Shown here one piece after another: positions 23,462 to 32,018 of a stretch of 64,000 nt of DNA (positions are counted from its first letter, which is position 1; every line of letters starts with the position of its first letter). The DNA is taken from the NCBI RefSeq assembly GCF_045348435.1, contig NZ_CP157484.1:2046001-2110000 (forward strand), read 5' to 3'. Below the pieces are notes generated by a model. The model worked only from the letters and a program-made list of their open reading frames with translations. It did not search any database and was not told where the DNA came from. Origin of the DNA: Alsobacter sp045348435. GTDB lineage: Bacteria; Pseudomonadota; Alphaproteobacteria; Rhizobiales; Beijerinckiaceae. Made by a program: the position numbers and the translations under genes.

Positions 23462-24625
23462 GACGTCGCCTTCGCCGGGGCCGGGCTGGCCAACGGGCTG
23501 ATCGCCTACCGCCTGGCGCAGCTGCGCCCCGAGCTGAGCCTTCTCCTGCTGGAGCGGGACCTGGAGATCGGCGGCCAGCACACCTGGTCCTTCCATGGCG
23601 GCGACGTCTCGCCGGAGGCGATGGCCTGGCTGGAGCCCTTCGTCGCGCATCGCTGGTCCGGGCAGGAGGTGCGCTTTCCGGGCCGCACCCGCTTCCTCTC
23701 GGCCGGCTACTGCACGATCACGGCCGACTCCTTCCGCGCCGAGATGAACCGCGCGCTCGGCGCCTCCATCCGGACGGGCGTCGGCGTGGCGCGGCTGGAG
23801 GCGACGGGCCTCGCTTTGGAGGACGGCCGCTCGATCGAGGCGGGCGCGGTCCTGGACGGCCGGGGCGCGGCGTCCTCCCCGCATCTCAGGCTCGGCTTCC
23901 AGAAATTCGTCGGGCTGGAGGTGCAGACCGAGACGCCCCACGGGCGGACCGCGCCGCTGATCATGGACGCCACGGTGGCTCAGGAGGACGGCTACCGCTT
24001 CGTTTATGTGCTGCCCCTGGCGGCGGATCGCCTGCTCATCGAGGACACCTATTACAGCGACGCAGACCGCCTCGATCGCGAGCCCATCCGGGCCAGGATC
24101 CGCGACTACGCCGCCGCGCAGGGCTGGCGCATCGCAAGGGTGCTGCGCGAGGAGACCGGCGTCCTGCCGCTGCTGATGGCCGGCGACATCGACAAGTTCC
24201 TGGCGGCCGGCCCTCCCGGCGTCGCCCGGACCGGCCTCGCCGGGGCCTTCTGCCATCCTGTGACGGGCTACTCGCTGCCCGACGCGGTGCGCCTCGCCGA
24301 GCTGATCGCGGCGCTGCCGCGGCACGACGGCGGCGCGGTCAGCCGGGCGGTGGCGGCGCATGCGCGCCGGCGCTGGAGGGAGCAGCGCTTCCTGCGCCTG
24401 CTGGCCCGCCTGCTGTTCCTCGCCGCTTCGCCCGACAGGCGCTGGCGCGTCCTCAAGCGGTTCTATGGGCTGCCCGAGCCGCTCATCGACCGCTTCTACG
24501 CCGGGCGCTCGACCTTCCTCGACAAGGTCCGGACGCTCAGCGGCAAGCCGCCGGTCCCGATCGGGATGGCCTTGCGCGTGCTCCGGGAGGCTCCGGTGCT
24601 GCGCGCCGAAAGGATCAACGCATGA
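23453..24625 (+). CDS. crtY: Lycopene beta-cyclase CrtY
   Basis: The 390-residue product has an N-terminal dinucleotide fold (VDVAFAGAGLANGLIAYRL, with LLLLERDLEIGGQHTWSFH) of the CrtY-type flavoprotein cyclases. It also carries VLDGRGA, the FQKFVGLEV segment, and FVYVLPLAADRLLIEDTYYSD, all typical of bacterial CrtY. It cyclises both ends of lycopene to beta-carotene. Its start codon lies in the third 19-bp repeat, and GGGTGCGCC before it is a weak ribosome site, so translation may depend on coupling with fni. It overlaps crtI by four bases. Confidence 0.93.
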   Translation: MRVDVAFAGAGLANGLIAYRLAQLRPELSLLLLERDLEIGGQHTWSFHGGDVSPEAMAWLEPFVAHRWSGQEVRFPGRTRFLSAGYCTITADSFRAEMNRALGASIRTGVGVARLEATGLALEDGRSIEAGAVLDGRGAASSPHLRLGFQKFVGLEVQTETPHGRTAPLIMDATVAQEDGYRFVYVLPLAADRLLIEDTYYSDADRLDREPIRARIRDYAAAQGWRIARVLREETGVLPLLMAGDIDKFLAAGPPGVARTGLAGAFCHPVTGYSLPDAVRLAELIAALPRHDGGAVSRAVAAHARRRWREQRFLRLLARLLFLAASPDRRWRVLKRFYGLPEPLIDRFYAGRSTFLDKVRTLSGKPPVPIGMALRVLREAPVLRAERINA

Positions 24626-26178
24626 CGCGCAAGACGGCGCTGGTGATCGGCAGCGGCTTCGGCGGGCTGGCGCTCGCGATCCGCCTGCAGGCGGGCGGCT
24701 TCGACGTCACCCTGCTGGAGAAGCGGGACAAGCCCGGCGGGCGGGCCTATGTGTATGAGGACGAAGGCTTCATTTTCGACGCCGGCCCCACCGTCATCAC
24801 GGACCCGGGCTGCCTGGAGGAGCTGTTCGTCGCTTCCGGCCGGCGCATGTCCGACTATGTCGAGCTCCTGCCCGTCGAGCCGTTCTACCGTCTGGCCTGG
24901 GAGGACGGCTCGTCCTTCGACTACGTCAACGACCAGGCCTCCCTCGACCGGCAGATCGCCGCCATGTCGCCGGACGACGTGGCCGGGTACAGGCGCTTCC
25001 TGGCCTACTCGCAGGAGGTGTTCCAGGCGGGCTATGTCGAGCTCGGCCATGTGCCCTTCCTGAATTTCAGGGACATGATGCGGGTGGCCCCGCAGCTCGT
25101 CCGGCTGGAGAGCTACCGCAGCGTCTACGCGCTCGTCTCCCGCTTCATCCGCGACGAGCGGCTGCGCCAGGCCTTCAGCTTCCACTCGCTGCTGGTGGGC
25201 GGCGACCCCTTCTCGACCTCGGCGATCTACACGCTCATCCACGCGCTGGAGCGCAAGTGGGGCGTTTTCTTCCCCAGGGGCGGGACCGGCGCGCTGATCG
25301 CCGGCCTGGTGCGCCTCTTCGAGGACCTCGGCGGCGTGCTGAGGCTCTCCTGTCCGGCGGCCCGGATCGAGACCCGGGACGGCCGCGCCGTCGGCGTCAC
25401 GACGCAGGCCGGCGAGGTCCTGTCAGCGGACGTGGTCGCCAGCAACGCCGACGTTGTGCACACCTATGCGACGCTGCTGGCGCATGAGGACCGCGGGCGC
25501 CGCGAAGGCGCCAGGCTGGCGCGCAAGCGGTTCTCCAACTCGCTCTTCGTCATCTATTTCGGGCTGCGGGGCGAGCGCAGCAATCTCGCCCACCACACCG
25601 TCCTGTTCGGGCCGCGCTATCGCGAGCTCATCCGGGAGGTGTTCCGCGGGCCTGAGCTGGCGGAGGATTTCTCGCTCTACCTCCACGCGCCCTGCGTCAC
25701 CGACCCGTCGCTGGCGCCGCCGGGCTGCAGCGCCTTCTACGTCCTGTCGCCCGTTCCCCATCTCGGCGCCGCCCCCATCGACTGGGCGGCCGAGGGCCCG
25801 CGCTACCGGGACCGGATCCTCGACGCGCTGGAGGAGCGCTGCATCCCCCATCTCAGGCGCGACCTGGTCACCTGCCGAATCTTCACTCCCGACGACTTCA
25901 AGTCCGAGCTGAACGCCCATCTGGGCACGGCCTTCGCGCTCGAGCCGACGCTGACGCAGAGCGCCTGGTTCCGCCCGCACAACCGGGACGACCGCCTGGG
26001 CGGCCTCTATTTCGTCGGCGCCGGCACCCATCCGGGGGCCGGGATCCCGGGCGTCGTGGGCTCCGCCAAGGCGACCGCCGGGCTGATGCTGGCCGACGCC
26101 GGCTATGCGGGGGCGGCGCCCGCTGCGTCCGTCCCTGCGCCCAAGGCGCGGCCGGGCCCGGGCGTGGAGGCGGCCTGA
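24622..26178 (+). CDS. crtI: Phytoene desaturase CrtI
   Basis: The 518-residue product starts with the FAD/NAD-binding motif ALVIGSGFGGLALAIRLQAGG, followed by LEKRDKPGGRAYVYEDEGF and FDAGPTVITDP. It ends with the bacterial phytoene-dehydrogenase signature LYFVGAGTHPGAGIPGVVGSAKATAGLML. It introduces four double bonds into phytoene to make lycopene. The final ~25 residues are Ala/Pro-rich and not conserved. The stop shares a base with the crtB start (TGATG). Confidence 0.95.
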   Translation: MTRKTALVIGSGFGGLALAIRLQAGGFDVTLLEKRDKPGGRAYVYEDEGFIFDAGPTVITDPGCLEELFVASGRRMSDYVELLPVEPFYRLAWEDGSSFDYVNDQASLDRQIAAMSPDDVAGYRRFLAYSQEVFQAGYVELGHVPFLNFRDMMRVAPQLVRLESYRSVYALVSRFIRDERLRQAFSFHSLLVGGDPFSTSAIYTLIHALERKWGVFFPRGGTGALIAGLVRLFEDLGGVLRLSCPAARIETRDGRAVGVTTQAGEVLSADVVASNADVVHTYATLLAHEDRGRREGARLARKRFSNSLFVIYFGLRGERSNLAHHTVLFGPRYRELIREVFRGPELAEDFSLYLHAPCVTDPSLAPPGCSAFYVLSPVPHLGAAPIDWAAEGPRYRDRILDALEERCIPHLRRDLVTCRIFTPDDFKSELNAHLGTAFALEPTLTQSAWFRPHNRDDRLGGLYFVGAGTHPGAGIPGVVGSAKATAGLMLADAGYAGAAPAASVPAPKARPGPGVEAA

Positions 26179-27224
26179 TGGACGCTCCCCTCAGCCAGGC
26201 CGGGCTCGCGGCCAGCAGCCGAGAGGTCATCGAGGCGGGCTCGAAGAGCTTCGCCGGCGCCGCCCGGCTGCTCGCGCCGGACATTCGCGAGAGCGCCTCG
26301 CTGCTCTACGCCTGGTGCCGCTACTGCGACGACGAGATCGACGGGCAGGACCTCGGCTTCCCGAGCGCCGCGCGGGGCCCCCGCAATCCTGCGGAGCGGC
26401 TGGAGGCGATCCGCAGCCAGACGCGCAAGGCGCTCGCCGGGGCCGACGTTTTGGCGGCTCCGTTCCGCGCGCTGCAGCACGTGGCGCGCAGGCACGACAT
26501 CCCGTCCCGCTACCCGCTCGACCTGATCGACGGCTTCGCCATGGACGTCGAAGGCCGGCGCTATGAGCGTCTCGACGACACGCTGCTTTACGCCTACCGG
26601 GTGGCGGGGGCGGTCGGCGTCATGATGGCGACCGTCATGGGCGTGCGGGACGAGCCGACGCTCGACCGGGCCTGCGACCTCGGGATCGCCTTCCAGCTCA
26701 CCAATATCGCCCGCGACGTGGTCGAGGACGCCGGGCAGGGGAGGGTGTATCTGCCGTCCGACTGGCTCGACGAGGCGGGCCTGCCCCCGTCGCGGATCGT
26801 CGATCCGGCCTTCCGGCCAAAGGTGGCGCAGGTGACGGCCCGGCTGCTCGACGAGGCCGAGGGCTACTACGCCAGCGCCCTGGCGGGGATCGCCAGGCTG
26901 CCGTTGCGCTCGGCCGTCGCCATCGCGACGGCGCGCGCGGTCTATCGGGCGATCGGCCGCAAGGTGCGCCGCACCGGCGCCGCCGCGTGGGACGTGCGGG
27001 CCTCGACGTCGCGCGGCGAGAAGCTCGCGCTGGCGGCGGGCGCGGCCGCGACGGCGGCCTTCGTGAAGATCAGGGAGCCGGAGGCCGGCCGCACGGGCCT
27101 GTGGACAAGGCCCCGTCTCGGGCCGGACGCGCCCAGGCCGAGGGACGCCACGCCCCGTCATCGGCCTCAGGCGGAAAGCTCGGCCTGGCCTGATCGGGCG
27201 GCGTCCAAACGGGAGCGGGCGTGA
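26178..27224 (+). CDS. crtB: Phytoene synthase CrtB
   Basis: The 348-residue product is a squalene/phytoene synthase. It has the first Asp-rich site CRYCDDEIDGQD, the YRVAGAVGVMMATVMG helix, and the second site FQLTNIARDVVEDAGQGRVYLP, with YYASALAGI near the end of the domain. It joins two geranylgeranyl diphosphates to phytoene. About 50 residues after the conserved core are rich in Arg and Pro with no match. It is the last gene of the crtE-Z-fni-Y-I-B operon and converges on hspQ with a 7-base gap. Confidence 0.94.
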   Translation: MDAPLSQAGLAASSREVIEAGSKSFAGAARLLAPDIRESASLLYAWCRYCDDEIDGQDLGFPSAARGPRNPAERLEAIRSQTRKALAGADVLAAPFRALQHVARRHDIPSRYPLDLIDGFAMDVEGRRYERLDDTLLYAYRVAGAVGVMMATVMGVRDEPTLDRACDLGIAFQLTNIARDVVEDAGQGRVYLPSDWLDEAGLPPSRIVDPAFRPKVAQVTARLLDEAEGYYASALAGIARLPLRSAVAIATARAVYRAIGRKVRRTGAAAWDVRASTSRGEKLALAAGAAATAAFVKIREPEAGRTGLWTRPRLGPDAPRPRDATPRHRPQAESSAWPDRAASKRERA

Positions 27225-27231
27225 AGGCGGC

Positions 27232-27561
27232 TCAGTTCACCGCGCCGCCGCGGGTCCGGTAGGCGCCGGTCTCGTCGCGGACGAACACCTCGTCCACCTG
27301 CGGATGGCGGATCGGATCGCCCGAGGTGTCGGGCAGCAGGTTCTGCTCCGAGACATAGGCCACGTACTCGGTCTCGGCGTTCTCGGCGAACAGGTGGTAG
27401 AAAGGCTGGTCCTTGGAGGGCCTCACGTCTTCCGGAATGGACTCGTACCACTCCTCGGAATTGGAAAAGGTGGGGTCCACGTCGAACACGACGCCCCGGA
27501 AGGGGTAAAGCCGATGCTTGACCACCTGTCCGAGCCCGTATTTTGCGAGTTTCTGCTTCAT
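27232..27561 (-). CDS. hspQ: Heat-shock protein HspQ
   Basis: The 109-residue product matches HspQ/YccV: AKYGLGQVVKHRLYPFRGVVFDVDPTFSNSEEWYESIP, then DQPFYHLFAENAETEYVAYVSEQNLLPD. In enterobacteria this hemimethylated-DNA-binding-type small protein adapts substrates to the Lon protease. The ATG at 27561 gives the family length; a 20-codon upstream extension is not conserved. It is a single gene between the carotenoid operon and the lyase gene. Confidence 0.92.
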   Translation of the reverse strand: MKQKLAKYGLGQVVKHRLYPFRGVVFDVDPTFSNSEEWYESIPEDVRPSKDQPFYHLFAENAETEYVAYVSEQNLLPDTSGDPIRHPQVDEVFVRDETGAYRTRGGAVN

Positions 27562-27634
27562 TGGCGTGACTCGATACGCCCGTGGCGCGACGCATGTCAA
27601 TGAAAACGGCGACGCATCCACAAAGGCAAGATGG

Positions 27635-28675
27635 TCATAATCCGTAGGCCGCCGCGAGGCCCCTGTCGCCGGCCGCGACCGTGCGGGCGAGGTCGACGAT
27701 CACCTTGGCCTGTTTCCAGGTGGCGTCGTCCTGCATCTTCCCGTCGATCATCACCGCGCCGCTGCCGTCCGGCATCGCCTCCAGGATGCGCCTTGCGAAA
27801 AGCACCTCTCCGACGTCGGGGCTGAACACCGCCTTGGCGATGCCGATCTGCGAGGGATGCAGCGTCCAGGCGCCGGCGCAGCCGAGCAGGAAGGCGTTGC
27901 GGAACTGCGCCTCGCAGGCGGCCGCGTCGGAGAAGTCGCCGAAGGGTCCGTAGAAGGCCTTCAGGCCGTTCGCCGCGCAGGCGTCCACCATCTTGGCGAT
28001 GGTGTAGTGCCAGAGATCCTGCTGGGCGACGGCCCGCGGCGCGCCCTCCGCCGGGTCCGATAGCACCTTGTAGTCGGGATGGCCGCCGCCGACCCGCGTG
28101 GTCTTCATGGCGCGCGAGGCCGCCAGGTCGGCGGGGCCGAGGCTCATGCCGTGCATGCGCGGGGAGGCCGACGCGATGTCGTCGACGTTCTTCACCCCCT
28201 CGGCCGTCTCCAGGATGGCGTGGATCAGGATGGGCTTGGCGACCCGGTGCTTGGCCTCCAGCTGGGCCAGCAGCTGGTCGAGATAGTGGATGTCCCAGGG
28301 ACCCTCGATCTTGGGGGCCATGACGACGTCGAGCTTGTCCCCGACCTCCGCAACGATCCGGGTCAGGTCGTCCAGCACCCAGGGGCTGTTCAGCGCGTTG
28401 ATGCGCGTCCACAGGCCGGTGCGGCCGAAATCATTCGCCTTGGCGAGCGCGATGAAGCCCTCGCGGGCCGCCTCCTTGGCGTCCAGCGGAATCGCGTCCT
28501 CCAGATTGCCGAGGACGACGTCCACCTCCTTCAGGAGCTCGGGCACCTTGGCCCGGACCTTCTCGATGTGCGGCGGCACGAAATGGATCATGCGCTCCAG
28601 CCGGACGGGAAGCTCGCGATAGGGCTCGGGCGCCCCGATGGCGAGGGGGCGGTGGAAATTGCGCGGGAGCTTCAT
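27635..28675 (-). CDS. HpcH/HpaI (CitE-like) lyase, malyl-CoA lyase type
   Basis: The 346-residue product is a citrate-lyase-beta / malyl-CoA-lyase-type aldolase. DVVLGNLEDAIPLDAKEAAREG holds the Glu-Asp of the metal site, VMAPKIEGPWDIHYLDQL follows, then ILIHAILETAEGVKNVDDIA. YGPFGDFSD and WTLHPSQIGIAKAVFSP are closely malyl-CoA-lyase-like. Such enzymes cleave malyl-CoA or beta-methylmalyl-CoA to glyoxylate and acetyl- or propionyl-CoA. ACGGAGGACG precedes the ATG at 28675. The expected pathway partners are not next to it. A palindrome 24 bases upstream suggests its own regulator. Confidence 0.82.
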   Translation of the reverse strand: MKLPRNFHRPLAIGAPEPYRELPVRLERMIHFVPPHIEKVRAKVPELLKEVDVVLGNLEDAIPLDAKEAAREGFIALAKANDFGRTGLWTRINALNSPWVLDDLTRIVAEVGDKLDVVMAPKIEGPWDIHYLDQLLAQLEAKHRVAKPILIHAILETAEGVKNVDDIASASPRMHGMSLGPADLAASRAMKTTRVGGGHPDYKVLSDPAEGAPRAVAQQDLWHYTIAKMVDACAANGLKAFYGPFGDFSDAAACEAQFRNAFLLGCAGAWTLHPSQIGIAKAVFSPDVGEVLFARRILEAMPDGSGAVMIDGKMQDDATWKQAKVIVDLARTVAAGDRGLAAAYGL

Positions 28676-28698
28676 GGGCGTCCTCCGTTCGGGGCTCA

Positions 28699-28713
28699 TA
28701 GTGCAGTGCACTA
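28699..28713. promoter_or_regulatory. Operator-like palindrome upstream of the CitE-like lyase gene
   Basis: TAGTGC-AGT-GCACTA is a perfect inverted repeat (6-base arms, 3-base centre). It is 24 bases upstream of the lyase ATG and within the 88-base gap to the next gene. The position fits repressor control; the TGC..GCA core resembles operators of GntR-type regulators, but no such gene is adjacent. Confidence 0.5.
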
Positions 28714-28763
28714 CAAGCTCCGTCGAGCCCTCGCCACCCGCCATTCGGCGCAGAGGCGACGGC

Positions 28764-29654
28764 TCAGCCCCAGCGCCGGTGTCCCCACATCCACTGGCCG
28801 GGATTCTCCCGGATCCAGGCCTCGAACCGGGCGTGGATCAGCGCCGTGATGGCCTCCACGTCGGCGGCGCGGTCCGCCGTGGAGGGGGTCGGCACGACCT
28901 CCGCCTCGACGTGAAAACGCGCCCCTTGGAGGCGCACCACCCGGCCGAGGATGAGGGGCGCGCCATGCGAGCGCACCAGCAGGGCCGGGAAAGGGGTGGA
29001 CGGCGCCGGCCGGCCGAAGAACGGCACGGAGATCCCCCGCATGTCGCGCAGGTCGGCGAGGAGCGCGACCGCGCCGCCGGTGCGCAATACGCGCTTGAGC
29101 TGGATGACGGCGTCGCGGCTCTTGCTGAACAGGCCGCGCGGATAGAAGGGTTCGCGCATTTGCGTCACGGCGCGGTCCACGAGCGGATTCTTGAGGCGCT
29201 GGTAGACGCCGGCGATCTCGCCTCCCTGGAGCTTGGCCGCGATGCTGGCCACCTCCCAGTTGCCCATGTGGGGGAACGCCACCACGCAGCCCTGGCCGCC
29301 CTTCAGGATCGCCTTCACGTCGTCGCCGACGTCCATGCGCAGGCGCGTCGGGTCGTTCATGATCTCGGCGAGGTGGAACGCCTCCGCGAAGGTGCGCCCC
29401 AGCATGTCCCACATCTGGTCGAGGATCCTGGCGCGCTGCTGCGGGCTCAGCTCCGGCATCGAGGCGGCGAGATTGCGGTCGGCGCGGGCATGGCGGCGCA
29501 GGCGCGGCGCGACGCTGCGCCAGATCCAGCCGGAGAACCCGGAGGCGACGTCGATGGGCAGCGCCCGAAACAGCGCGGCGACGATCAGGAAGCCGAGATA
29601 TTCGAGACGGGTCAGGATTCCGAACGGCCCCAGCATGCCGCCGCGGTCGCGCAT
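28764..29654 (-). CDS. Lipid A biosynthesis acyltransferase (LpxL/HtrB family)
   Basis: The 296-residue product is an inner-membrane acyltransferase with an N-terminal anchor (LEYLGFLIVAALFRALPIDV). It has the catalytic HxxxxE in VVAFPHMGNWEVASI, then YQRLKNPLVDR, LKRVLRTGGAVALLADLRD and VPFFGRPAPSTPFPALL. It adds a secondary acyl chain to lipid A. The start is uncertain: ATG at 29654 has GAGG upstream, while GTG at 29690 and ATG at 29729 are in frame. The C-terminus ends WMWGHRRWG, usual for the family. Confidence 0.9.
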   Translation of the reverse strand: MRDRGGMLGPFGILTRLEYLGFLIVAALFRALPIDVASGFSGWIWRSVAPRLRRHARADRNLAASMPELSPQQRARILDQMWDMLGRTFAEAFHLAEIMNDPTRLRMDVGDDVKAILKGGQGCVVAFPHMGNWEVASIAAKLQGGEIAGVYQRLKNPLVDRAVTQMREPFYPRGLFSKSRDAVIQLKRVLRTGGAVALLADLRDMRGISVPFFGRPAPSTPFPALLVRSHGAPLILGRVVRLQGARFHVEAEVVPTPSTADRAADVEAITALIHARFEAWIRENPGQWMWGHRRWG

Positions 29655-29873
29655 GCGCGCCTCGTGTTCGCTTCGGTCGTCCGCAGCCACTGTCCCGCCC
29701 CATTCCAAGGACGTCCGGCTACCACGCATCGCCGGGGATCGGAAGCGTCCTGCGGTTCGCCTCCGCCGTGGCGGTCGGGTCAGGGTTGCGTCGCGGCGCG
29801 CCGCTTTTCGTTGACGGTCGGGGCTTTGCGGCCCTAAGGCCTCTCCACCCCATCCGCGCAGTCCCAGGACCCC

Positions 29874-30836
29874 GTGTCGAGCGTCGCATCCCTCGCATCG
29901 CCGTTCTTCGGCCTGATCTTCCTCGGCTTCTTCTGCGGCAAGCTGCTGAAGTATCCCGAGGCCGGCCTGCAATGGATGAATTTCTTCATCGTCTATGTCG
30001 CGCTGCCCGGGCTCTTCTTCAAACTGATCGCGGCGGCGCCGCTGGACCAGTTGGCCAACTGGTCCTTCGTGGCCGGAACCTCCCTGGCGACGGGGCTCGC
30101 CTTCTCGGCCGCCTTCGCGGTCGGCATGCTGGCGACCCGCGGCGATGTCCGGGAAGCGGCCGTGCAGGGGGTGGCGGGCGGCTACGCCAATGTCGGCTAT
30201 ATGGGGCCGGGGCTCACCATCGCGGCGCTCGGGCAGGCCGCGATCGTCCCGACCGCCCTGATCTTCGTGTTCGACACGATCCTGCTCTTCACCCTCGTGC
30301 CGTTCCTGATGGCGCTGGGCGGCAAGGGCGAGATGAATTGGGGCCAGACCGCCTGGTATGTGGTCAAGCGCGTCGTCACCCACCCGTTCAACATCGCCAC
30401 CGCCGTCGCGGTCGCGGCGGCCTACGCGCATTTCGAGCCGCCGGTGGCGCTCGACACCATGCTGACCTTCCTGAAGAACGCCGCCGCGCCCTGCGCGCTC
30501 TTCACCATGGGGGTGACGGTGGCGCTCAGGCCCGTGCGCCGCATCCCGGCGGAGACGCCGGCGCTTTTGTGCATCAAGCTGCTGTTGCATCCCCTGCTGG
30601 CCTGGGTGATCCTGTCCTGGATCGGAAATTTCAGCCGCGAGTGGATGTTCACCGCCGTCCTGATGGCGTCGCTGCCGCCCGCCCTGAACGTCTTCGTCAT
30701 CGCCAACCAGTACAAGACCTATGTCGAGCGCGCCTCCACGGCGATCCTGCTCGGCACGCTGGCCTCCGTGGCCACCGTCACCACGCTCCTGATCCTGATC
30801 GCCGAGGACCGGATCCCGTACGATCTCTTCCCCTGA
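29874..30836 (+). CDS. AEC-family (auxin efflux carrier type) permease
   Basis: The 320-residue membrane protein has ten likely helices in two five-helix halves. The AEC pattern is seen in MNFFIVYVALPGLFFKLIA, GGYANVGYMGPGL, PCALFTMGVTVAL and ASLPPALNVFVIANQY. Bacterial members carry organic acids such as malonate or malate. The start is GTG at 29874 with AGGA upstream. A CaiB/BaiF enzyme gene follows 92 bases downstream on the same strand, hinting at organic-acid handling, but substrate is unknown. Confidence 0.85.
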   Translation: MSSVASLASPFFGLIFLGFFCGKLLKYPEAGLQWMNFFIVYVALPGLFFKLIAAAPLDQLANWSFVAGTSLATGLAFSAAFAVGMLATRGDVREAAVQGVAGGYANVGYMGPGLTIAALGQAAIVPTALIFVFDTILLFTLVPFLMALGGKGEMNWGQTAWYVVKRVVTHPFNIATAVAVAAAYAHFEPPVALDTMLTFLKNAAAPCALFTMGVTVALRPVRRIPAETPALLCIKLLLHPLLAWVILSWIGNFSREWMFTAVLMASLPPALNVFVIANQYKTYVERASTAILLGTLASVATVTTLLILIAEDRIPYDLFP

Positions 30837-30928
30837 ACCGCCGCGCGGGGTGGTTTCGCCGGCCCGCCGGACGAGTACCATGCCGGGGAGGGGCCCGCGC
30901 CGGAGCGGGCGGGAACGCCGGGTCGACG

Positions 30929-31993
30929 ATGCAGCCGCTGTCCGGACTATCGGTCCTTGATTTCTCGACGCTTCTGCCGGGGCCGATGGCGACGCTGATG
31001 CTGGCCGAGGCCGGGGCGGACGTGCTCAAGATCGAGCGGCCCGGCGGCGAGGACATGCGCCGCTTTCCGCCCCGGTTCGGCGAGGCCTCGGCCGCCTACG
31101 CCGTCCTGAACCGCGGCAAGCGCGTGATCTTCGAGGACCTCAAGGATCCCGGCGCGCTGGAGCGCCTCAGGCCGCGCATCGAGGCCGCCGACGTCCTGGT
31201 CGAGCAGTTCCGTCCGGGCGTCATGGAGCGCCTGGGCTTCGGCTACGAGGCGCTGAGCCGCATCAATCCGCGGCTCATCTACTGCTCGATCACGGGCTAC
31301 GGCCAGGACGGGCCGCGGGCCGCCGAGGCGGGGCACGACCTCAACTACCAGGCCGTGACGGGCCTTCTCGGCCTTGCGCCCGGCCGGGCGGAGGCGCCGG
31401 CCGTCCCGGCGGCCCTGGCGGCCGACATCGCCGGCGGCTCCATGCCGGCCGTGATCAACATCCTGCTCGCCTTGCGCCAGCGCGACCTGACGGGCGCGGG
31501 CTGCCGGCTCGACATCGCCATGGCCGACGCGATGTTCACCTTCGGCTGGCTGGCCCTGGCGCAGGGCCACGCCTCGGGCCGCTTCCCGGCGCCGAACGAG
31601 GGCATGCTCCATGGCGGGCTGCCCCGCTACGGCGTCTACGCGACCGCCGACGGGCGTTTCCTGGCGGTCGGGGCGCTGGAGGAGAAGTTCTGGACGACCT
31701 TCTGCGACGCGCTGGAGCTCCCGCAGGCGCTGCGGCGGGACCATGTCGACCCGGACGCCACGCGCGCCGCCGTGGCGGCCATCATTCGATCGGAGCCGGC
31801 GGCCACGTGGGCGCGGCGGCTCGGGCCGCTCGATTGCTGCTGCACTGTGGTGGCGAGCCTCGAGGAGGCGCTGGCGGACCCTCACTTCAGGGCGCGGGGA
31901 CTGTTCGACGCGCAAGTGAGCGAGCCGGGCGGGCGGAGCATCCCGGCCGCCGTCCTGCCGATCGCCCCGGCGTTCCGCCAAGACGGCGGCTAA
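30929..31993 (+). CDS. CaiB/BaiF family protein (alpha-methylacyl-CoA racemase or CoA-transferase)
   Basis: The 354-residue product has the class III CoA-transferase fold: LSGLSVLDFSTLLPGPMATLMLAEAGADVLKIERPGGEDMR at the start, then INPRLIYCSITGYGQDGP, GHDLNYQAVTGLLGL and ADIAGGSMPAVINILLAL. The GHDLNY motif and short length favour a racemase of 2-methylacyl-CoA esters, where His and Asp act as the acid-base pair, over a transferase; the distinction is not certain. The ATG at 30929 matches the family start. The upstream open frame is antisense to other genes. Confidence 0.82.
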   Translation: MQPLSGLSVLDFSTLLPGPMATLMLAEAGADVLKIERPGGEDMRRFPPRFGEASAAYAVLNRGKRVIFEDLKDPGALERLRPRIEAADVLVEQFRPGVMERLGFGYEALSRINPRLIYCSITGYGQDGPRAAEAGHDLNYQAVTGLLGLAPGRAEAPAVPAALAADIAGGSMPAVINILLALRQRDLTGAGCRLDIAMADAMFTFGWLALAQGHASGRFPAPNEGMLHGGLPRYGVYATADGRFLAVGALEEKFWTTFCDALELPQALRRDHVDPDATRAAVAAIIRSEPAATWARRLGPLDCCCTVVASLEEALADPHFRARGLFDAQVSEPGGRSIPAAVLPIAPAFRQDGG

Positions 31994-32018
31994 AGTCGTC
32001 CTCGCCGCATGGCGAGGG

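Noticed and set aside
29768..31993. Apparent 741-residue plus-strand protein
   Set aside because: Only the last 354 residues, from the ATG at 30929, are a real CaiB/BaiF protein; the earlier part overlaps the AEC carrier gene in another frame.
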